Position numbers and translations under genes: made by a program
Shown: piece by piece, positions 1-11,700 of the stretch
How positions within the stretch are numbered: the stretch's first letter is position 1
How the letters are laid out: the number at the start of each line of letters is the position of its first letter
Notes under the pieces: model-generated
What the model was told of the DNA's origin: nothing
The model's database searches: none
The model's input: only the letters and a program-made list of their open reading frames with translations
DNA from: Scilla litardierei
Taxonomy: Eukaryota > Streptophyta > Magnoliopsida > Asparagales > Asparagaceae
Assembly: GCA_030789695.1 (NCBI GenBank)
Contig: CM061142.1
Location: 798,363,258-798,427,257 of the forward strand
Direction: 5' to 3'
DNA length: 64,000 nucleotides

Positions 1-41
1 TGATCCTTGGTCCCCGCCTGAATACCGCCAAAACTTCGATG
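1..41 (-). CDS. Methyltransferase last visible exon, cut by the window edge
   Basis: After the acceptor GATGCAG at 42-48, the minus strand reads C + ATC GAA GTT TTG GCG GTA TTC AGG, i.e. (S)[10 protein letters not shown]. This is the expected end of [14 protein letters not shown]. The Glu is the presumed general base. The stop codon should lie just left of the window. Confidence 0.85.
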
Positions 42-2747
42 CTGCATCGATATTGCAAACGTCAAGTTAGTATGAGAACCGACTGAATAAGAATGCTAGC
101 AGGCATTAGTAACAGGTTTAGATTGCATTTGACATGAAACGACAACTAGGGATATTCATTTTCCATCATCTTTGAATCGGGTATCTGCTGTAATTGCAAC
201 CTAGGAAACCAGAATATGTCATCATACTTGTATCTCAGTCGAATATAAGGCCCAAAAGCGAAGCATCACTAACCGAAGAGAGAGTGCAATACAAACAAAT
301 GTGTTTAATATAAGTACTGTACAAATAATATGAGAATACTCGGTATACATCACTTGTATCATATACCGTCTAAAAAGTCCACTCTTGATATTTTCTAGAT
401 GATCCGCTCTGTTCATTTAATCTTCATATTCTAAATTCCAAATGCACCAAAAATATCTATTGAATCCAAAACTTCTCTCTTGTTGACCTAAGAGTGAAAA
501 GTTCTGCTCGTGTAACACCATCAACTTTCCAACAAGTAGATCAACGAGTAAAAAGTTTTGGGTACGCTAGATCTTTAATGCATTCTGGTTTTAGAACAGG
601 AAGATCAAAATGAATAATGCCAGATCGTTCAAAAAAATTATGAAGTGGACATTTGGGGTTGCTATATTACACAATTGATCATATGTTATATGATTTCCAT
701 CATCCTACAAACATACACATACACGTGAGCTCACGCATGTGCACGTGCATGCATCAGCTACCGTATGGAGAATTTTTATATTGCTTCTCAAAAAGCTCAC
801 TGGTTATAATATTTTTGGATGATCGGCACCTCCAATTTTGATATCCATATTCTAGAACCCTAATTCACCAAAAGATCTAATGGACCCAATGTAGTTTGCT
901 TATTGATCCAGTCATTGTAAACTTAACAGTTTCCTAATAATAGAACTTTTTGCAAAGACTAAATCAACGAGCAAAACACATTGGATTCATTAGATGTTTG
1001 GTATTGGTGGTTTAGAATATATAGATTAAAATGAATAGTGACAATCATCAAAAGATAGTGGAGAGTGGATTTTCTAACAACTGCATAGAAGTGAATTCCT
1101 CCTTGGGTAGCTAATGCAGCTGCCCTATTTCTCATATATATGTTTGCTTGAATGTGTATGCTGTCTGTGCATGAATTTTCATACGCCGGCAGCATAAAAA
1201 ACTTCCATTTTTTGGATTTTTTTTACAAAATTGATGCACAAATTCTAAAATCTCAAAACTTTAAATATGGATGAACCCTAAGTGGATTTAACACTCAATC
1301 CACTTATTACAAAAAAAATTCTATTGTTATGAAACTGTTGAATTTTTAATAATTAAATAGATGATCAAACAATATTTGATTCACTTGATTTTTGGTATGT
1401 TAATCATTCATTACGTGAAACAATCTAAAAAAATAAAATAAAAAACAGTATATATGTGTATTAGCATGAGAAAATTTCCCGTGCAGATAACATTTACATT
1501 ATTATGATATTATATATATGTGGGTGACTAAGATGCATTCGGGTGGACCAAGCATGAGGATCCAATCTATTTACATTTAAAATTATACAAATTAGATGAA
1601 CCATGTGATTTGGTGGATGTGATTTAACATACCTAAACCACTTACGAAATTTTTTAAATGATTTAATTTTTCTCATGCAAAATGCAGTCACAAAATCAAT
1701 GTTATAGAATTGTTTTAAAATGGACTAATTTTCTCCACTCGATGCATACATAAAACAAGTTTAATCACTTAAAATCTGATTTAGATGTAGTTCAAACATG
1801 TTAAATCATACTCAAACGAACAAAATTTTCATTTAAGTTGTCTAATTTATAATTTAAATGGGTTGAATCTGCATGTGGTCCATTTGAATGGATCTAAGTC
1901 AACCACTCAATCTCTCTTACGATATAAATGTATATATGTTGACTAGCATACATTTGACTGGACCAAACATGCAAACCCATCCAATGAAATTTAAAATTAA
2001 ACAACCTACATAGAAAATATGTTCTGTTGGATGTGATCTAACGTGTATAAATTATCTACAAAAAAGTTCAAATTATTTAGACATGATTTGCATATGCATC
2101 AAGTGGTTGTAAAATTATAAGATTTTATGACTATTCGAAAATATTGATTTTGTAACCACTTGATGGGTGAGCAAAAAATGTTCAAACCATTTGAAATTTT
2201 GTTTGCAAATAGTTTAGAAATGTTAGGTCACATCCAACAGAATGAATTTTCTATTTAGGTTATCCATGTTTAAATTAAACTTGGATACATCCACATGTTT
2301 GATTCATCCGAATGTATACTAGTCAATGTGCGTGAGAGAGAGATTAATGTATATATGTTATCAACACAAGATTTTCATATGCTGATAGCCACATGGCAAG
2401 CCCCTGTTAGTTTGGCGAATTTTGCAAAAATCCACTTTATTTTCCCTTTCACTGCTTCACCTACATTCTCTTCTCTCTTTCTTGTGATAAGCAAAGAAAA
2501 ATAATTTCAGTCCCCCCACCACCACCGCTCATCTAACCGACCTCCAACTCTGCCATCCCCATCCTCCCCCACCGTTCCTCCGCCATCTCCTCCCCCCACC
2601 GACGACCACCACCACCGACCTCCTCACTCACCCTCCACCGAGCAACCTCCACCGCCTCCTCACTCTCCCTCCTCTACAGATCAACATCCTCCACCACCTC
2701 CCCCAATGACATCCTCCACCAACCTACTCCGTCTCCATCCCCCCCCA

Positions 2748-2784
<37 letters not shown>

Positions 2785-5700
2785 CGCGCGCTCATGGCCA
2801 AGGAGGAACAAGAGATAAAGAAACATACAATTGGAGAATAGGTGGGTTTTTGCAAAATTCTCCCAACCAAGGGGGCATGCTACATTGGCGTTAGCTAACA
2901 TGGAAATCATGTGCTGACAACACACACATCACAAGTGGTCCAAACTAACACAAGCTATATTCGGTCGACTAACATAGTATTCATCAAAAGGATGGGTCGA
3001 GCATAGTCGTATGGTGCTGGGGCACGGCCCAACCATTCCGAGTAGACCCAGCAAGCTCTGGTTGGGGCACTATTGCTAACATAGTGTAGGTTTGGGGGTG
3101 GGAGTGGGGGACCGGTACATACTACATTACCTTCTCTTTTTAAATAAAAGAAAACATAATATTCCATACAAGTTGTACCACAAAACCTGCAATTTAAAGT
3201 ATTTTTCGAGTCATTAGTACAGTACCTCTGAGTTCCAGGAAAAAAATTGAAAGCATGAGCCTTTTCCAAGTACCACGTCTTAGTCGACAACAAATTCCTG
3301 CAATCCTGTTGTATCCTTAATTTAGTTGAAAAGTTCTCAAAATGACACAATAGATCATGTGTTTTACGAGGAAAAAATGTATTGTTCCAAAATTGAGAGA
3401 AAGCACATACATCCAAGCAACGATTACAAAAAAGCAAAATGAAAAGGATTCTGCACTATCAGCTCCTAAGATTGCCTAAATCAGTAATACCTCAGTAAAG
3501 CTTTCCCATCCACAACTAATGTAGATAAGAGTTTGGGGCCATGTTTGGATTTCCTCCCAGTTCGTTTTGCTATCAACATGAACAGATGCTTCTCTTGCAC
3601 GCAGAATCCATGGTCTCTTCTCTTCTTTCACCTTCGGTGTGGAACTGGAAAAAGGAAATGATATTACATAGTAATCTTCTATTCACACTACAGAGGATAG
3701 AGTCATTAAAATGCCAAAATGATTACAATTTACCTTACAGGTGACATTACACCTTTCTTATCAGAAAGTGCTTGTAATGCTTCACTCAGGGACCGGTGCA
3801 ATCCTTTCCTTGGAGGATCAACAATAATGACATCTGAGCCCTCAAGCCAATGAAGTGGTTCCTGTAATCAACTGAATTATATAATCACAAATTTAAAAGG
3901 ATGATATATTACATGAAAGGAAAAAAGGAACTTGAGGTCTGAATGCATACAATTGAAGCATCAGTGTTGTGCCAACTGATGTTGCAATCTACAGTTCTTG
4001 GTAAACGGTTTAGTGACTTCTCGAAAGAAAGTTTCGACTCTTTGTTTATCTCAACACATTTCACAGACCTAAAAAAGGACAAACTAATAATTTATCTCAT
4101 AAAAATAAGATGTCTTTAAGTTAAAAGAAATCTTACTACTTGCCTACATTTCCTAGTGGCAGCTACAGATAATCCAATGCTGCCAGCCCCAGCATACAAA
4201 TCAACGACAGATGATCCATATGGAACATACTTTTGCAATCTCCTCAGTAATGAGTTAAATGCCTGCAAAGATGAACACGCTTGTAGCAGTTGTTAACAGA
4301 GTTCTGATCAGTCTTACAATGAAGAACAAAAAATATTTGGCAGTAAATTTACTGTCTGGCTTATGCCATGGCAGTAAGAAGAAAAATAAGATTCAAGTAC
4401 AAAAAGAAAATCAACGTGTAGTCCTCAGTTTGACATAATTTAATTATATTACTTGTAACACATGGTTCCTGACAGAGAAACAGATAGATTAATAGACCAC
4501 ACTTATAACTCTACGCCATGGAACAGATGGGACCAATGGGGACACACACAGATAAACCAAGGGGCCAGAAGCAATTGTCACTTAAAAAGTGGTCTAAAAT
4601 CCAAAATGTGCTCTAACATAGATTAAGCGACAGATAATGGACTGTACAGCATATAAGACGAAGCTAGATGGATAATATATTAATGTTGGTCACATTTCAT
4701 TTTGTTTTATAGTTTTATAGGTATTCTCAGTTACAGTTATTTATCTTTCACGAAGCAGGAAAAACGAGCTTATATTTTACCTGTGTATTTGCCTGACCAA
4801 AGCTTGAGGGATCCAAAGAGATATCAATCCCACCAATATGCTCCCAGAATTCTCTTTCTCCTAGAAGATGTCTCCACCTATTCCCGAATATAATCTGCAC
4901 ATGCAACAGAACCTTCAGCTCTTGTTAAATTCTTGAATCAAGTGGACGTGGACAAAATTTTGATGGGCTCTTTCAAACAAGTCCTAGTAAAATAGGATAA
5001 AATGCTCCATAAGAAACTTATGATGCCATGCCGAACTGTGCATGTGAGTTCATGAGGTAAAGAAATATGCTCCAAACACAAGGAGGTACTATTTAAGGAT
5101 TATCAACTTTCCAACAAATATGTCTGTTATTTATTCCATGTTTTCAGAAGGTACATGCCCAACAGTGGCAATCACGGCTCCATTTAAGGCATCATACTTC
5201 TTCTGAAACCATGTTTTTTGGGCGTCTAAAGACCTTTATGGAATTGGAAATGAAAGCTCAAAAATATATGTACTTACATTAATAGACAGCTGATGTAATT
5301 TCGTTTGCTAACACATGCTTTGTTTTCTCCAGTAGATGAGAAGTTAATTTCTTCTAACATACCCAGTGTTAAGACTATTATTTGTCTCTTGTGGCACAAT
5401 TGATTCTTTTGGAGTGTTTGAACAGAATGTTACTTGAAATGTTGCACTTATTGTTCAACATTTGTAAACATATGACAAGTGTTCTTATGAAATGTTGAAT
5501 ATTATGTCATATGAAATGTTGAACGTGCTGTTCTATCGTCGGAGATCTGCTTCCGTGCCTTCTCTGTTGACTCATGTTTCTAACGGACTGATTGAGGATT
5601 AGGCTCGTTGGTTATTTGAAGATAGGAGCTATCATGTTAAACGGTTTCGGATCTTCTCCTTCTGTTTGGATCGGGTGGTTCTCTCAGTTACATTTGCTGA

Positions 5701-8700
5701 AGCGGTTTGAAGGTTGGTAAGAGATAGTGTTCGGTCTCGAATTAGTTTCGACGGTTGAAGATCCTTTCTTATCTGATCTATCTCGCCTTGCTACTCTTGG
5801 GTTGTTCGGAAAATCCTTAGTGATTTGATCTGAAGAATGGTTGGCTAACCACTTAACAACTTTGTAGAGCGATGTTAAAGTTGTAAGTTGGTTTTGTTTT
5901 GTATTTGCTTTTTGCGGAGATCGGCTTTTGTGAAGGTGTTCTCAAAAGCTCCGGGAGGAGGCTGACGACTACTGAGGTAGGGGGTCAAGGGATTTGATCT
6001 GTGTCAGTATTGCAAGGGGATCTTGCACGCAAGGGGAGCTAGCGCAAATTACTCCACGGGATTGATTGAGGTCAACCCTTTGCGGTTTGTATTGATGGGG
6101 AGTTTGTTTCCCCTAGTATCAAATTGTATTGTAACTATCATTATTTCAGTGGAGTAATTTGAATTTCTGGGCGAGGCCCCGCAGATGTAGGTGTGCGCAC
6201 CGAACTGCTTTACCAATGACCATGTGTTATGATGTGTTGTTCGTTATAATTCTCATGTCTTTACTATTTAGGTTGGCATACTAAATTTCATTTGGTATCA
6301 GAGCAGGTTATCCGCATTCTTTGTTTTGACAAAGGGGGTGTGATTCTGCTGTTTGAGTACGTCAACCATGAACACAAAGGAGGGAGCTTCTGTGACCCGG
6401 CCGTCGTTGCTCACTGGAACTAATTATACATATTAGAAATCTCGGATGCGGGCATTCATCAAATCACTTGACGAGAAAGCCTGGGTGGCCACTGTCGAAG
6501 GCTGGACTCCTCCCACTGTTGATGACAAGAAAGGACACGAATCTCTCAAGCCTGCCCAAGACTGGAGTCTCGAAGAAGAACGAGCGGCTCTGGGAAACTC
6601 TAAGGCTGTAAATGCTATTTTTACTGCTGTTGATGAAGAACAGTTCAAGTTGATCTCCATTTGCGAAGTTGCGAAGGAAGCATGGGACATCCTTCAAAAC
6701 ATACATGAAGGGACTAGCACTGTAAGAGCATCTAAACTTCAAATCCTAGCTTCTCAGTTTAAAAATCTTAGAATGAATGATGATGAATCTGTGGCTGAAT
6801 TCAATGAAAGACTTCGTGATATAGCTAATCAGGCTTTTCAATTGGGAAAGAAGTACTCTCAAAAGAAATTAGTGGAGAAAACTTTAAGATCGCTACCTGA
6901 AAAATTTTCTGCCAAAATTGCTGCCATTGAAGAAGTTAGGAATACATCTGATATGAGACTGGATGAATTGATGGAGTCTCTACAAACTTTTGAGATGAAC
7001 TTGAAGCAAAATAAAAGGGAGAAAGGAGTGGCTCTAAAGGTGGAAACTACTGATGTTCCGTATGAAGGGAATGACACTGATCTTGAAGATGACATAGCAT
7101 TGTTAACCAAAAACTTTAGCAAAATGATGAGGAAAATAGGAAGTAGATGTCAGAATTTCAGAAATGTTAGCAAGGAAGTACGCCCAAACCTCTCCCCTGC
7201 AGGAAGAGGTAACAACCGTTCTATACAGAAGTATGAACCAAAGAATAGAGGCAAGGGAATTCAGTGCAGAGAATGTGAAGGGTTTGGACATATACAAGCC
7301 GAATGTGCAAACACCATCAAGAAACAAAAAGGAAAATCTCTGACAAGTTCCTGGAGTGATGAAGAGTCTGAAGGATGTACTGGAGAAGAAGATATTGTCA
7401 GCAATTATGTTGCTTTTATGGCCATTATGAATGATCAATGTACTGATGACATTACTAACAATGTTGGACCTAGTGTGGTCAAAAGTCACACCATGTTGAA
7501 AGAAAAATGTAAGAATGTCAAGAAAAATGTTATAACATTCAGTACAACATCGGACAATGAAACTACTTCTGATACGGGTGAGGATGAAGAAGTTGACGAA
7601 GTTGATATTCGATCTGCATATAAAATCATGTTTGCAAATTGGATGAAGATTTGTGAGATAAACAAGTCATTGAAGAAAGAAAACACTAGACTAAAAGGTG
7701 AAAGGGAAGAAGCTGTAACTCAACTTGGAGAGATCAAGGTTGACGTCAGAAATCTAGAGGGACAACTCAGGAGAACACTGCTGAGGGCCGAGAAGGCAGA
7801 GAGTGTTCTAAACAAATGGAACTCTGGTAAGACTAAGCTGGATGACATTCTAAGCATGGGAAAAATATCCGGAGATCGTACTGGCGTAGCGTTCAATAGA
7901 GGAGGTTATCTTCAGTTCACCAAGGAGGTTCATGGTCGAACTATCGAGAGTAAAAGCAACAACAGTTACTTCAAGCAAGGGAGTCAAAAGGATGGACACA
8001 AGAAGAGTTCTACTCACAGGAAATTGGTCTGTAATTACTGTCGATGCAAAGGTCAAACTGAGAACAGGTGCTTCAGACGTATGAGACATCAACATGAAGG
8101 AAGAAACACAGGACATCATGAGAAAAGGTTCGAAAAGAGATGGGTAAGGAAGTCAAGTGTTCACAGCCTAGTTGCTTACACTTCCATGGTCGCTTTCTCG
8201 GAAAACACGTGGTATTTTGACAGCGGATGTTCTCGTCATATGACAGGAAATCGAGGTCTTCTTTCAGAGTACACTACTGGCAACAAAGGACACGTTACCT
8301 TTGGTGATGGCCGGAGAAGCAAAGTCATTGGAAAGGGGGAGCTGAGGATGACTGAATCTGTTACTCTGAAGGATGTCATGCATGTTCAAGACCTAAAGGC
8401 TAACCTGATTAGTATAAGTCAATTATGCGACCAAGGGTTATTTGTTCAGTTCACTAAGGATGAGTGTGTTGTACTGAATAAAGCTGGAGTGAACGTTCTT
8501 ACTGGGAAGCGTTCGGCTGACAACTGCTATTTGCTTCAAGAAGCTAACAGCTGCCTCACCGCCAGTGTTGAAGCCTCTAAACAGTGGCATCAAAAACTTG
8601 GTCACGTTAACTACAAAACCTTGTTTGAAATCACCAGGGTCGGAGCTGTTCGTGGAATGCCTGTTTTGTCCAAGAAGAAGGAAGGAGTGTGTGGACCTTG

Positions 8701-11700
8701 CCAGCTGGGAAAACAGAAGAGAACCAGTCATAAACAACTTCAGATCATCACCACATCTAAGAATATGGAGCTACTGCATATGGATCTGATAGGACCCACG
8801 ACTGAGGTCAGCATGGGGGGTAAGAAGTACATATTTGTTTGTGTTGATGACTACTCTCGGTTCACTTGGGTAGACTTTCTCAAAGAAAAGTCTGATGCTT
8901 TCAATGCCTTCAAGAAACTCTGCACCCGTCTTCAGACAAAGAAAGGAGTTACTATTGGAAAAATTATGCGAATTCGCAGCGATCATGGTAAGGAATTTGA
9001 AAATCACATGTTTGCTGATTTCTGTGAGGCAGAGGGAATACGACATGAGTTCTCTGCGCCTAAGACTCCTCAACAAAATGGAATCGTTGAAAGAAAGAAT
9101 CGCACTCTACAGGAGATGGCTCGCGTGATGTTGAACGTCAGGAAGGTCAGTACTAAATGGTGGGCCGAAGCAATTAATACTGCTTGCTATACTATAAATA
9201 GAGTGTATCTGAGACCCAGAACGGAGAAAACTCCCTATGAAATATGGAAAGGTAAAAAACCTAATGTCTCCTACTTTCATGTTTTTGGTAGCAAATGTTA
9301 CATTTTGCAGGATCGAACCTCTAAAGGAAAGTTCGATGCAAAGAGTGATAAAGGAACATTCCTCGGATATTCTACTACGAGTCGTGCTTTCAGGGTTCTG
9401 AATCATCGCACTGATATTTTGATGGAGTCCATCAATGTTGTCGTTGATGATTTCGAGCAGGGAGAGGCTACGATTCATGAGGGAGCTGGAACTCAAGAAG
9501 AGGTTAATGAAGAAGATGAAAATGTTGAACAAAATGTTATAACATTGATTCAACATCTAAGAGTACCTGTCAGAATGGTAATTCTCAGGAAACTGGATCT
9601 GCTGAAGATTCTCAATTAGATGAAAATGAAGTTCGCTCCTCGCATGGGATTACAAAAGTTATTCGAAATCATCCCCCTGAACTTGTCATTGGGAATGTTG
9701 AAGATGGACTTCGTACCAGAGGCACTAGTCAGGTAAATTATCGTGATCTTGCTGGTTATACGTGTTTTTATCCAATGTTGAACCCAAGAATGTCAAAGAA
9801 GCATTACTTGATGACTTCTGGGTGATGGCGATGCAAGAGGAGCTAAATCAATTTCAGCGCAATGACGTATGGAGTCTTGTTGAGAGACCAAAAGGGATTA
9901 ATGTCATTGGAACTAAATGGATTTTCAAAAACAAAACAGATGAAAAAGGAAACGTCACACGTAACAAAGCTCGATTGGTAGCTCAGGGATATACTCAGAT
10001 CGAGGGAATTGATTTTGACGAGACTTTTGCTCCGGTGGCCCGCTTGGAATCTATTAGGTTACTTCTCGCCATGGCATGTAGTTTCAATTTCAAGCTTCAT
10101 CAGATGGACATGAAAAGTGCCTTTTTAAATGGGATCTTGAATGAGGAGGTTTATGTTGAACAGCCGAAGGGGTTTGAAGATCATTTCTTGCCTGGCCATG
10201 TTTATCGTTTGAAGAAAGCTCTTTATGGTCTCAAGCAAGCCCCTAGAGCTTGGTATGAGAGACTGACTAGATATCTCCTTAAAAAGGGTTATGAGCGAGG
10301 GGGAGCTGACAAGACGTTGTTTGTCCAGAGAACCAGGTCTGCTATCATAGTTGCTCAGATTTATGTTGATGACATAGTTTTTGGGTCTACTTCATCTCAA
10401 CTGGTTCGTGAATTTATTGATCTCATGCAAAGGGAGTTCGAAATGAGTATGGTCGGTGAGTTACATATGTTTCTTGGTTTTCAGGTTAAACAAACTAGCG
10501 ATGGCTTGTTTATATCTCAGAATAAGTATGCTAAGAACCTTGTTAAAAGGTTCGGTCCTGAGAAGGCCCGTCAAGCTCGCACTCCTATGGGTACTATTGA
10601 AAAACTCACGAAGGATGATGGTGGAAAGCAAGTGGAAGTTACCTTGTACAGGAGCATGATAGGAAGCTTATTGTATCTGACAGCAAGTAGACCTGACATC
10701 AGCTTCAGTGTTGGGGTGTGTGCACGTTATCAAGCATGTCCTAAGGAATCTCATATCACGGCTGTTAAACGTATAATCAGGTATATAAGTGGGACAGTTG
10801 ATTATGGCATTTGGTACTCCAAAGATACCAACACTCTTTTATCAGGGTATAGTGATGCTGATTGGGCTGGTAATGCTGATGATTTGGTTGTGATTAAGAC
10901 TTGGAACCCACCTGTGTCCTCAGTAAAAATCTCAGATATCATTGTATTGGACGATTCTGACTCTGAGCTTCTCTTGAATGATGATGAGGGACTGGATGTT
11001 GATAGAAGTGATGATGGTGCTTATGGGGACATCATTTCTGATGGTACTGATGGTCTGAATCCTGGTGAAGGATCATCTTATCGTGATGCTCCTTTGTCTG
11101 ATCAAAATGCTGATTGTCGCAGAAATTCAGCGGTTGCTGGGGTATTGGATCCTCAGGATGCTTCTCTTAATATTTCTCATTGTATGGATGAGACTGGTGG
11201 TTCTTTGTGTCCTGAGAGCAAGAAGGATGATGTTGTACCAGGTTCAGAGACAAATGCATCTATTGAGGGGAGTATTCCTGAAATGATCTCTTCTGATCAG
11301 GTTGAGGAGAGTGTTTCTCCTGCCGAGGAAACCTCAACTCTGGGAAAAAATGTTGGACGTTCTTTGGATGTTGAAACAGATGTTGGAACAAATGTTGGAA
11401 CATCTGCTTGCAATCAAGCTGTTGATCCTATGATGAATGATGATCCTAGTGTGGATCCTCTTGTTTTCCATCCTCGCAGATCTAGATCTGGGTCCCTTAA
11501 GCGCGCAAGGTTTCTTCCAGATCGTGCAGAATTTCCCCTTCCAAGATTCCTAAGAAATCTGGTGGTCCTTGCTCCTCATCTCCTTCCACTGTATCTGCTA
11601 CTAAGGCTTTATCTTTTCAATTCTTTGACAAGTCGTGTCAGACTCGATGGGATGGATATTCTAAGCGATCCATCTTTGGTGAAAAGTCCGTAGCTGTCTC

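Noticed and set aside
2674..2925. Open frames with poly-Pro or poly-Gly on both strands
   Set aside because: They arise from the 34-base C run and its C-rich surroundings; no domain or start context.
3739..3744. Alternative donor CCT/GTAAGG for the motif IV exon
   Set aside because: It would shift the next exon out of frame; AG/GTAAAT five bases downstream on the transcript fits.
4702..4893. A 63-codon plus-strand frame as a small gene
   Set aside because: It overlaps a well-supported minus-strand exon and has no own features.
6293..6304. tRNA genes at TGGTATCAGAGC sites
   Set aside because: Only the 3' complement of initiator tRNA-Met is present, as expected for primer binding sites; no cloverleaf surrounds them.
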